Positions 53,101 to 62,700 of a stretch of DNA of 64,000 nt are shown piece by piece. The notes beneath the pieces are model-generated. The model was not told the DNA's origin. It ran no database searches and saw nothing but the letters and a program-made list of their open reading frames with translations. The position numbers and the translations under genes were made by a program. Numbering within the stretch: the first letter of the stretch is position 1; every line of letters begins with the position of its first letter. Source of the stretch: Anopheles merus (taxonomy: Eukaryota; Arthropoda; Insecta; Diptera; Culicidae); contig NC_054084.1 of assembly GCF_017562075.2 (NCBI RefSeq), positions 22,246,389 through 22,310,388 on the forward strand, given 5' to 3'.

Positions 53101-56100
53101 TCAAGTTTGATGAACTAACGCAACTTTGGGGTGAACCCACGGAAAACAATGCACGATTGCTTCCGAGCCGGAACTGGTCTGAGCACCTCTGCGAAACGTT
53201 CCAAATCCAAACAAGATTCAACCATCCAGATGTTTTCCCATCGTTGGCACTTAACGGCATAGCTATCCGAGCGAGGTCATCCTACCCTCACACAGAGCGC
53301 AGTCAGTTGAGTGTCCAGCTGTCAGCGCTCGTTATTACGCGGGCAGAAGAATAGTGCCTCCGGGGGGGTTTTGGTAGAACCCTGTTTGGCGGGAGTTTTG
53401 TGCAAAAACCCGCTCCCACCACAATGGGTTAAATTAACTCTGTTTATTTTCATTGCCTAGCCGAGCGTCGGAAGGCAGGTCGACCGTGTTCTCCGGTCGC
53501 GTCCCTACACGTTCCGGGCTAGAAACTTGGGTTCGAGAACTCGCAACCGGGGCATGAGAAAGAGGGAGAGAGGAAACGGAGAGTTTGGGTTTGCATAACC
53601 GAAACCCGTTTGTGTAAACCTGCAAACGCAACGGAACGGGTGTACATGCGACCAACATGCGACCGACAACTGGCATGAATCGGAATCGGCAATGGCAATG
53701 GCCCTTGGACACTAGCGAGACATGATCGCGGGAAAAACAGCAGCAGTTCGGTCTGGTTGTATGATCTCTTTTGTATCATTACAGTTCCTTTTGCTCCTGC
53801 ACGAAGCAAGTTCAAAGTCAAGTTCAAGACGTGCCGTTGGCAATCGTGCTCTGGCACGGCAGAATCGTCTAGTCTCTGAAGGGGCGCTGAGGATATTGGT
53901 AGAGTTGTGTGCGATAATCACTTGCCTTCTAGGCCGGCGGTAAAGAACCTTGAAGTGGATGAAATTATCAAATAACAAATAATGAGGGGTTATAAAACCA
54001 TGACTATTTATTTCGTCCTATAAAGGCTGACTTAACAAGCTTTAAAAAGCAACTGTCAGTCTTCATTAGCTTGTTTGTTTTCTTGTTTTTATGTTGAGAA
54101 GAGTGCAGAGTTTCTTTTTGAAAAATAAACAACCAGCTGAACGCGACATAAAACGTTCTGCGCTCCCCTGGGATAGCCGGTATTGCTTACAATTTAGTGC
54201 TCATACTTCAACGTCCTTGTGCTTCCCGCGTGACCCATAGCCGCCAACGCCATCACTTTCCACACACACAGCGTTTCGGTCAACAAAACCCCCATTTGGG
54301 TGGAATGTTGGGCCCGTTTACTTGCGCTTTCGAATTGAGCCGCATGACTCACGCGTGTGCCATTCCATCCATCACCCTCGGGTGCCATTTCGGGTCGCTT
54401 CCCGCCTGCCCGAGTGACACTTTCTCCCGAGGCAATGGACACACAATGTGTGAACATAATCCGCGGTGCGTCACCCTGCGCGGGAATCCGGTTTGGCTGG
54501 CATGGTTTTGGCACCCGATCAGCTTTGCTGCTGCAAATTCGGACATGACAAATATCAACCCGTCCAAGGGGCTGAACGATTTCAGGTTCACGAATTTCAA
54601 GCTAACCTGTGAATGAAAGTGAACGCCAGCGAGCAGAGGGTTTGAGCTTTGGGTTGGACCGGCCACGGCGTAGGTGTTGCCAACTGGTTAGGACTGGCCG
54701 CGTTGATTTGCACCAGCAGAACCGTAAACATTTCCTGCTTTCCCATCCCATTATTGCTCGCTTGGTTTTGATAGTGTCTGCCAAACCAGTATCTTGGGAA
54801 AGGTTTTGTGTGCGCATGGCAGGGAGAGAAGCAGCGGTAGGAGTGGGTGCTTTTTGGCGGAGGAAGAAAGTAAATTAAAGCTGGCCCAGCATGCACCCGC
54901 AGCTTTACCCAGTGACCTCAAAACCGAAAGCGCGAGAAACGCACGAGAAACTCCCAGCTCGCCATCCGCGCGGGGCAAACCATAGGGTTGGTGGGGGGTG
55001 AGCGGGATCTGCCAACAAGGAAGCGGAGTGGGGTGGCAATTCGTGGTGCCGTGTCAATTACGCGTACATCCCCTAGGCGGCCCCATCACAAAACGCTGCT
55101 GCTGCTGATGATGATGATGAGCAATGATGATGGTGCTAATGTAACACAAAGAAAGCCTCGCCGCGCAAACGAAATGATATGATACGGGGAATGGGAGGGG
55201 AGAGAGATGGGAGTTCGTTTTCTTCCCCTACTCCACTCTGCTGTCCATTGCAGGTAACCTCAATTTTACCGCGGGCGGCCCCATACGCCGAATCTTCACC
55301 AAATTGGTATGAAATGAGCGATGCTTCTAAAAAGCAACCTCCCGCCCAGCCCCCACTCCGTTGTGTCTGGTCTGGACTGGTCCCAACCCCCGAGGGACGA
55401 ATTGTTATGATAAGCAAACTGAGCGGATTCCTTCAAATTGTTCCACCACTACCAACAACTGCCGAAAAAAGAAAGAAAGAAAATCCGCACCAAAAAGCGA
55501 AATCGAAATTTCACGCAATTGTGCAGCATTGTGTGCCTTTGCATGAGTGCGAAGTTTGTTTCCGTATTTCGGTAAGATGTGGTCTTCTCCCCTCCGGGCA
55601 AGTTCTGCTTTTGTTTGCCAAAAGAAGCGTTTTCTTTCCGCCATCAATAAAAGCAAACAAAACAAAAATGGTTGTCACGCTAACAGAAGGTGCGTCTCAA
55701 CAAAGCTGAAAAATGAGCCCAGCTTGGTTGACGCGGTCCTTGGGATGTAAAAGCATCCGTTCCGTGAATGTTTCAGGTTAGTTTGTTTGCTTCCACCTCC
55801 GCCAACACCGGACGACGACGACGAAGCACCCGCCGTTTCGCCCAGTTTCGCTTTCGTTTTCCGTGTCGAATCGCGCAAAACTAGAATGGGACATTGTTTA
55901 GCCTTTTGGGCAGCGCGGCTACTTTCACTCGTAGCCGAAGCGAAGCGCCGAAACTGGAACTGGTACGTGTACGATTTAGTGGAGCGACCGTGTTGCAAAT
56001 CGATTTGGCTTGATGGTGGCCGTTAGGGAAAGCAGGACCTGTGAAGACAGACACCCGGAGAATTCAGATCGGTCGGTTAGTCCGGTGTATTGGACCGTCC

Positions 56101-59100
56101 TTTCACCACCGAGAATGGTGAGGGTGATTAGAGCATTGATAGTAATAAATTAGATTTATGGCATGAAGAAAGTGAAATGAAATTGCGTGGTTTGTCAATC
56201 GGCCGATGCAGTGTTTCTTTAAGTAATTGATGCAAATAAGGAGTGTAAAAACATTGCGGTAAGCCTGTTCGAAAGTGATGCTTACTTTTTGTTGGTAATG
56301 TGGAATGAGTTCTTTTTTTCTTGCCTGTAAAGGACTACTGTTGAGCCATGCTTCAAATAAATAATAAATACATTTTCGTGGAGTTCTTTTGCCTGGGTTC
56401 CTAAGAATCTGGAGACATATCAGGAACCTAAAACATACCCTATTCAAAACATTGTAAACGGCTACAATTTAGATTCATAATGACCGAATGATGTTATGTG
56501 TAGTTGTGTTTAAGTTTAACAGATTGCAGTTCTGAAATTTATTAGCTCTGATTTTGGTCTCTAGAATAGAAATAAGGTTTAGGATTTTGAATAAAGCCTA
56601 GTTCTTTCCAATTTTCAATTGACACTGGACACTGGACGATCCGAATTTTAGTACAGTCTGTTTCCGAGCTACACGGTTCTCGACCTACGAGGATTCGGAG
56701 ATACGCGGTTTTTTTAATTGGACAGATTAAATGTCAAATCAGTACAATTTGCTTCAAGTTAGGTAAAAATTGCATTTTTTTCCAACAAATTGAAACCGCT
56801 TAAAAGCCAGAAATATTAGAATTTTCTGCACGAATCATATCAAACAAATGATAAAGTGTAGAAAAGTACTAAATTAAATAGAAAACTCTGAGTAATCAAT
56901 AGTATTTTAGTAAAAAAACGTGAAATTCGACTTACGCGGATATTCGAGTTACGCGGATTCGTTGGGAACGCAGAAACCGCGTAACTCGGGTACAGACTGT
57001 AATTTGTTGACATCGTTAAAGTTATTAAAAAAAGAAGAAAAGCTTACTACAAACTATCTCATGACGCTTCATTCCTTATTCCAACTAAAACACTTAGTTC
57101 GACCTAAAGCTAACCAAGGGAAATATGTTCTTATGCCAAAAAGAAAAGTTCACAACAAAACTCCTTCTTATGCTCGCCTCAGCTCTAATGTGCATGGTGT
57201 TATTATGCAGAAATATATATTCTCAAACTTTTACGACCACTACCACGATGTTACAATCGATTAAAGTCCAGCATCGTTTTGGTGATACACCTCCATTAAC
57301 CTGCAAGCTGTTAAGTCACTTTAGAGTCTTCTGCTTGCAGACAGTCTTACCGATTTGCTTCGTTAGCCCGCGGCACCCATCCCGATCATCATCGTAATCA
57401 TTTTCATAGCCATATCATATTTAACAGCGCCTTGGGGAGCATAAAAACCGTACCAGTCCATTGCAGCCCAGTCCAGCGCCGTAGGGTGCACACGGAGAAC
57501 AGTTTCCAAAAATTTGTTTAAAACAACTTTCTGAGCAGTTTCGCTTTGTCCCGGCTCAAGTTTTGCCGTATGAAGGTGGGGGTTTTTTTTGTGAGAAAGG
57601 TCAACAAACTGCATTTGCCGAAGCGTTCCACACTGTAATGTGCGCCAGCGAAACCTAAAGGACGGTACGGGGCAGCTGCAATGTGCCGTGGGAGAACCGC
57701 GTTGTTATTATTCTACCAGCATCGTAGCCGTAGCGGGTGGCACGCGTCTTCTAGTGTCACGATGTTGTGAAGCAAGTGGACAGTGCGAGAGGAAACAAGA
57801 AGACATAGCGCGGTTAAGGGTGTAACACAAAGACCAAAACCCATCATAAACCGAACAAGCTGGGATGAAAAGTTTGTTCTGCAGCGTAAGGAAGGAAGGT
57901 GCTTCCCGCTATTTTTGTGCTGCTATTTTTTGTTGCTGCTGGGGCTCTATCAAAACAAAGAACTTGAAATATAATGAAAAGCACATCAATAGCACACGGT
58001 TCCGACACGGTAACCCCCACGACCGGCCGGGGTGCAATCATCGATTAGAAGTTCCGTAATGAAAGCGTGATGGTTGGTGTACCGGTGTATCAAAAATGAA
58101 CTCACCCATAGAACCCCTAGATGGGCAACGGGAAACGCTCACTTTCGCTTCGGCTGGCGTGACTACCGGAGACTACCCTGGAGCGCAGGCCCTCCGCCTG
58201 TGCGTTTGGTCTGTGCGTGGTCTGGCCGCGAAGACAATGGCGACACGCGTGGTAAGAAAACCATAATCGACTCCACCGTTTCTCCACACTCTAAAAAAAC
58301 CAACATCCTCTCGCACATGTCCACGAGTAGGTATTGTCGTAGTACGGGACCACGGGAAGCGAACAAAAAAAAAAAAAAACTACACTGCTCCCTAACGGTT
58401 CTTGGAGCTGAAATATTTTCCTGCACACTGCTTCATTATTAGTAGTAGACTGTTTTATTATTTTTGCTGGCCCATAAGGCCGTAAGGCCAGCGTTTTAAT
58501 GGTCACTTTAGATGCGGATGGCACGCCGTGAAGGCAAGGAATAGAAAGAAAAATCAACAACAACAGCCTATCCACACAACCGTAAGCTAGGGCGAAGTGT
58601 TTTAAATTCTATTCAGTTCCGCACAATCCACCGGTGGCTTCTGGAGGAACGGACCGGGTCGAATGGTTGAACGAATTGTGCGCTCTATTTAATACGGTTT
58701 TTTGGTGGTAAATATTGCACCGACCCAGGCTTTTGGGAAGGGAGCATATTACGCAACGGTAGAATAATATGAGCCAAAAAGAATAAAAAATCACTCAATT
58801 GCGTGATGAGAGTATCTTGAGAATCGAATAAGTCCTGAATTTGTAGAATCAAATGGTAGAAAAACGGTTAGATTTAATACTATTTTTATGAGCTTTTTGA
58901 ATAATCATTAGATGTGGGACTACAAAGGCAATAGAATTTGGTAAAAACTGATACTATTTTATGCCTGTTTTTACTAGCTAATTAGTTAGACATTATGCTA
59001 GTTAAGCCCAAATGAATTAAGAATATTTTATCTGTCCTAACTTATTTGAGTCGCTACTCCAAGCTATAGAGCATTGGAATTTGGGAATAGATTACAAAAC

Positions 59101-59732
59101 TTCTGTTATTGTGGTGACAAATGTATTAAATTAAGTTCCGACTGTACTTGTATTGGCTTGCAAAAAATACTTTCAACTCAACTCCATCGCATTTAATAAG
59201 CGTCCCAGTTTAATTAATTGCTGCACGCATCCTATCAGAGTAAATAGAATATTTAATTTAATAATCGCCCCCTGAATCAGCACTACTGATATGCAGACCC
59301 CTGAAATAATGGCACTGTATCTCTGATATGCATCCTCACCGTAGTAAGAAATGAAACAAAAGCAAACATACATACACAAAAAAAAACTGTCTCCAATTAG
59401 GAATCGTGCCATCGACCTATAAACCGACATAATTAAGCTGTAAAATCTGATAACACCTGAGTGCCGGAGTACTCCACGCGGACTGACCGCGGTCCCGATG
59501 TGTCCCGAATTAATGCAGTTATCAGACCCTCATCGTGCATGTTTGTCGAGGGCTAGCGCTACTACGTGTGTGTATGTTCATACTTACATGACGTGAACGG
59601 GAACACGGGACTGCTGTACGCGGACGAGAGCAAACTGCCCAGCAGCAGGGTAAGGGAGGTAGCGAGCTGGGCGGCACTCCGCTGGTGACTGCTCCATCTG
59701 ACCGTCCCCCGGCGTAGATCGACACTGGACAT
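44036..59732 (-). CDS. Protease B: clip-domain trypsin-like serine protease with long mucin-like stem (complete, 10 coding exons)
   Basis: Joined minus-strand exons are 59588-59732, 51766-51923, 50415-51687, 49597-50325, 48304-49062, 44917-45094, 44698-44850, 44501-44616, 44271-44426 and 44036-44196. All junctions are GT-AG and phase-compatible, giving 3828 nt and 1275 residues. Seen: basic N-terminus and hydrophobic segment (about 20-46), six-Cys clip-like knot (Cys60, 71, 77, 88, 97, 98), Thr/Ser/Pro-rich stem (about 102-1016), then the S1A domain with activation cleavage at Arg1032-IVGG, triad His1077/Asp1127/Ser1225, and Asp1219 as the trypsin specificity residue. Cys1023 and Cys1147 could form the usual disulfide tethering the pro-region to the catalytic chain. 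The family is insect Stubble/Notopleural/filzig/lint-type proteases, which act outside the cell on apical matrix; that role is inferred. The exact orthologue (lint and filzig come to mind) is uncertain, so no symbol is given. A transmembrane zymogen and a secreted form both remain possible. Confidence 0.93.
44271..44426 (-). CDS. Protease B exon 9: specificity-pocket aspartate
   Basis: The exon is 156 nt, acceptor TTTTCTGTAG, donor GAAG|GTAAGC. It encodes LPSVLQEVTVPVIENKIC and ends GGYDSCEG. Asp1219, six residues before the catalytic serine, predicts trypsin-like cleavage after Arg or Lys. Cys1191 and Cys1210 form the usual disulfide pair. Confidence 0.96.
44501..44616 (-). CDS. Protease B exon 8: TGWGRL segment
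   Basis: The exon is 116 nt, acceptor TTTTTTTAG, donor GAAG|GTAAGT. It encodes PNIIPVCVPENDENFIG and AFVTGWGRLYE. Cys1147 is the likely partner of pro-region Cys1023, and TGWG is the usual S1A landmark. Confidence 0.96.
44698..44850 (-). CDS. Protease B exon 7: catalytic aspartate segment
   Basis: The exon is 153 nt, acceptor CCTGAATAG, donor TTGAG|GTAAGG. It encodes the strand LLLRLGEYDLALEEEPYGYQ and then TFEYDLALLR, in which Asp1127 is the catalytic aspartate. The intron on its 5' side is only 66 bp. Confidence 0.96.
44917..45094 (-). CDS. Protease B exon 6: activation site and catalytic histidine
   Basis: The exon is 178 nt, acceptor CATCTTGCAG, donor GACAA|GTAAGT (phase 2). It encodes the interdomain Cys1023, the cleavage site PEPR-IVGG after Arg1032, and the motif AITAAHC with catalytic His1077. 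Cys1062 and Cys1078 form the expected histidine-loop disulfide pair. Confidence 0.96.
45095..48303 (-). other. Protease B intron 5 (3,209 bp)
   Basis: This is the intron between stem exon 5 and the first catalytic exon, with a GTGAGT donor and a TTGCAG acceptor. It contains a GC-rich tract and an unusually long plus-strand frame at about 47.5-48.15 kb, and a possible exon-like minus-strand frame at 46881-47096. Neither fits the phase or need of protease B; both are discussed as findings. Confidence 0.8.
48304..49062 (-). CDS. Protease B exon 5: acidic then Ser/Thr-rich stem, leading to protease domain
   Basis: The exon is 759 nt, phase 1 at both ends (acceptor ATCAAACAG, donor TCGG|GTGAGT). 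It carries a strongly acidic stretch of Glu/Ser/Gly repeats, a long Ser/Thr region with serine runs encoded partly by AGC repeats, and ends with GVTLAPDF...LEGIDYRS. Joined to exon 6 the sequence reads DYRS-VCGKRMFPEPR-IVGG, a natural lead into an S1A zymogen cleavage site. This join is why no further exon is needed in the 3.2-kb intron. Confidence 0.92.
49063..49596 (-). other. Protease B intron 4 (534 bp)
   Basis: Ordinary GT-AG intron between the two phase-1 symmetric stem exons. I see nothing in it beyond a short GT run near its 5' end on the minus strand. Confidence 0.85.
49597..50325 (-). CDS. Protease B exon 4: Ser/Thr-rich stem with conserved-looking WILIQTL island
   Basis: The exon is 729 nt, an exact multiple of three, phase 1 at both ends (acceptor CATCTGCAG, donor TCTG|GTAAAT). 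It begins with a non-repetitive segment, PTTSNSWILIQTLTPEE, then turns into a Ser/Thr/Val/Glu-rich stem with the segment KLPIESLLPEAAYVYNTV near residue 570. Because the exon is symmetric, skipping it would keep the reading frame. Confidence 0.92.
50415..51687 (-). CDS. Protease B exon 3: basic Thr/Pro/Ser/Arg-rich stem
   Basis: At 1273 nt this is the largest exon, coding 424 residues plus one base. Acceptor TTTTCCCAG, donor CAAG|GTAAGT (phase 1). It opens with an ordinary-looking segment (DDRLLFDPDITDNSIDH) and becomes extremely rich in Thr, Ser, Pro and Arg, with repeated TTTRRTT- and RRPTT-like runs and poly-Thr. It is probably heavily O-glycosylated and unstructured. The distal end (about PEVPINLGDSEDLASLSRPG onward) looks less repetitive and may be a conserved island. 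Confidence 0.93.
51766..51923 (-). CDS. Protease B exon 2: clip-like six-cysteine domain
   Basis: The exon is 158 nt (phase 1 in, phase 0 out) with acceptor TTTCTCCAG and donor AAC|GTAAGT. It encodes residues 49-101. The six cysteines follow the order C-x10-C-x5-C-x10-C-x8-CC, with motifs GICMFAIDC and FFGSCC. This is the disulfide-knot pattern at the N-terminus of Stubble-type proteases. Such domains usually contribute to zymogen localisation or activation; that role here is inferred. Confidence 0.92.
51924..59587 (-). other. Protease B intron 1 (7,664 bp)
   Basis: The intron between the signal/anchor exon and the clip exon has a GTAAGT donor and a TTTCTCCAG acceptor, and the split codon closes in frame. 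It contains GC-rich segments (about 52.4-53.8, 54.2-56.0 and 57.4-58.7 kb), AT-rich stretches (56.1-57.4 and 58.8-59.45 kb) and a 350-bp TIR element. No nested gene is recognisable. Confidence 0.8.
56652..57001. mobile_element. 350-bp TIR element, pogo/Tigger-like MITE
   Basis: The ends are TACAGTCTGTTTCCGAGCTA and, on the minus strand, TACAGTCTGTACCCGAGTTA, followed by CGCGG. Subterminal repeats of the type CGAGTTACGCGGAT occur two or more times near each end. TA at both borders fits a TA target duplication. The short length and lack of a transposase frame make it non-autonomous. The pogo/Tigger assignment rests on the resemblance of the termini and is tentative. Confidence 0.75.
59588..59732 (-). 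CDS. Protease B exon 1 (coding): start codon and signal/anchor
   Basis: This exon encodes 48 residues plus one base (phase 1). The ATG follows directly on a TTGCAG acceptor with a pyrimidine-rich tract, so at least one 5' exon must lie at higher coordinates; it could be untranslated or could add upstream coding sequence. The peptide starts MSSVDLRRG, has several arginines, then a hydrophobic run (LATSLTLLLGSLLSSAY) that could be a signal peptide or a type II membrane anchor. The donor is CAT|GTAAGT. Joined to the next exon, the split codon reads Phe. Confidence 0.85.
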
Positions 59733-62700
59733 CTGCAATGGAACGGGTGGAGAGAGAGAGAGAAAGAGCACGAAGAAGAGCATGAAAAGCGCGAATCAGT
59801 ACACGGAACAAATCAGCTACACGGCACCAGGGCCCACAACAAAGGTCATAGACAAAATTTGCATAATGTTTTTCAAGGTTTTACTTCTTCTTTTCGATCC
59901 ACCCGCTTGTAGGATGCTTTTCAAGGGGCAAAGAACATTCGGTGTACAGCGTAGAATGGACCTAGTGACATTAAGGGCTCTGTTGGTTTGTCGGTATTTT
60001 TGTTGTTGCTGCTGCTCTCCGGAATGCCCAAGAACTAGAGAAGTCGATAGGCGATAGCTAATTGAATTCATTGTTACTGCGCGGTACACAGGGTCTCCCC
60101 GAAACGTCTTCGATGCTGCCTTACGGCAAGAAATTAGTTTCCAGCAAATCGGTAAAGCCAACGAAAGCCAACCGCAACAGCGCACTGCTGTTGGGGCTCT
60201 CTGGTAGTTTGTAATTAATTGCAAATTAAATCAACCTGCGCTGGCCTTTTCCGCTGGCGATGGCGTGACTCTTCGCTGATTAAGGGACAAAACTTTATCG
60301 TAACGCGCGGGGCTCGTTGGAACAGGCGGTTGATGAGGTTGGTGAATCGGAGACGGTACATTGAAATGGTTTACCTACAGGTGGTCTCCCGGAGCTCAGT
60401 CCCGAGACATGCTTCAAGTTCAAGTTGAAGGTCATGCCAACGGGCAAAGATGCAACTGCAATGAAATGCGTCTTTGCTTAAAGTTCTTGCCGGCTTTGCC
60501 GAATAAATCTTGGGCTGATGAGTTAACCAAGCAAAGCCTTTAAATTTTGACGCTTCCCTTGTTCAGCTTTAATCCCGCGGGAACTCCCATGCCCGGGACG
60601 TGACGTTCCCATTCCTTATCGATCCACCTGCGCCCGGGCGGCCGGATTAAGAAGTCAAACACGCTCATGTGAAGTGAAATTGCTTACGATGGGATGTCTT
60701 TTGCCCCCAAAAATGTGCCTGCGAATAATTTTTACACTTCGGTGCGCTTGAATAATGAAGGTTAGCCAGTTTCTTGGCGTACGCTTTCCAGGATTTGCCT
60801 CTGTGAAAAGTGGTGAGTTGAGTGAATTGCAAAAAAAACTCTTTTTTGAGACGTAATAATTTTTTGGGTCTCACATTGTGCCTCTTTTTCCTCCTTGTTC
60901 TTTTCAATGTATCCAATCGTTTGGATGGGCACTCGTTTATGCGAGCCCAATTCGCTTAGGGTCGCCTGTTAGTATGATACTCCGTGGCTGCTGTTGCTGG
61001 TGCTGCGCAAAATCCTTCCATCGTTCGCACATGGTTGGCAAAGTTGAACGACCGAAATATGTGTGTGTGTGTTTGTTTGTGTGTGTGTATGTATTTTCAT
61101 CATTTTCCCGTTTTTCACCGTGACCAAGAGGTAGCACGAGAGAGGCTCCATGGTGCACTCGGGGCATTCGACCGACCGAATCTTCCCATGAATGAGTAGC
61201 GCTCTTGAAGCCAGCGCAGGCAAGGCAAGAGCGAAACCTGCGGCCCGGTGTTGGCGTCAAGAAAGCTCTGGCAGAAAATCTAGATTAAAAGCCACCGGTT
61301 CCAGCAAACCAACCCACCAGACCAGCCGAGAAAGGTGTAGCGAATGGAGCGCGGACCGGGGTTTGAAATTAAGCCGAGCGCTGGAAAGACCACCGAGCTG
61401 GAAAGAATTTCCGACCCATGCAGGGTATGGGCGGTAGGGCCAGCTGCGGGATGGAGCAGAGGAGATGAGTTTTTATTTATTTTCCCTCCCAGCGTTCTTT
61501 GCCCGCGCTTGTGCTCGCCTCACCTCTTCGGTTGGAGTTTTCAGTGTTTAAAGTGTCGGCCACGTTACATTTAAGCTTATGCTGCTAAAAGCTGAGCCAC
61601 AAGGAGTGCCGCAGAAGCGCAAAGACGCGCTTCTCGCCGGGCGAATCGAGTTGCATTCGCAACGCAAGAGCTGAGCTTTACCACACTGCACACTGAAGAC
61701 GAAATCACTACGACGGGGAATTGAAGAGTGCACGGGAACAATTTACTACGATTGGCGGACGGTGATAGGAGGATGGAACGCACGCGTAAATTGGTCGCGG
61801 CGTCGTTATGTTGCCCTTCTTTCTTAAGCCATATACCACTTTATGCGGCGTAAGGATCGCCGGAACGTTGACGGTATGATGGATCCTTTGGTACGAACGT
61901 GCCAAAGGGTGGAGCGTTTGTGGGAAAATCAGAAGTCGCAATTGCTTTCAACACTTGGTAGTAATTGTGCCCTGGCAAGATTAATCAGTTGCAATCGCCG
62001 ATGAGATGGGTACTGCCTACCTATCGTTGTTTTATTTCTTAGTTAAGCAGGAGGGAAGAAGCGCATACTTCCCTATGGTGGATTGCTTGGTCCGGGCAGA
62101 TAGGTTCGTTACCTACGAGCGATTAAAGGCGTTAACAAGCTGTCAAGTGTCGTCACTTCTGTGTTGTTTGGCAAAGAAAAACAGGATAGTACGCGAATTA
62201 ACTGTGCGTTGGAGGTAAAATAGGATTATTCGAACAAAATTATTTACTATTCATTTAGATTTGGAATTGAGTTTCTCTTGAAGATAGCTTATTTTTATCC
62301 AAAAACACTATTTGCTGAAAGCAGACTTAACCTTAACTGAAACAGTTTTAACAAGACCTTTAACACACACACACACACGCAATGAGTGCTTTACAAAGCA
62401 GTTTTTTTTCATTTTTGGGTCATACACCTTCTTAAACGTTTGAAATATTTTAATTAGGAGTCATATATGAATTCAGTTTTAAATTGATTAGTGGACTCAA
62501 ATGAAGCAAATGGACATGATGGATGCCTGGACCTGGCTCATAAAAGAAGAAAATCAAAAGGAATTATGCAAAGCAGGTTTTAAATTAAATTACAAACTAT
62601 ACAACAATGGGAACAGAAAACCAAATCAATTTTATTTCAGTTTTACAATTAAATGGCATGTTCATGATAAACGACAAACAAACACGAACTAGACGATGGA

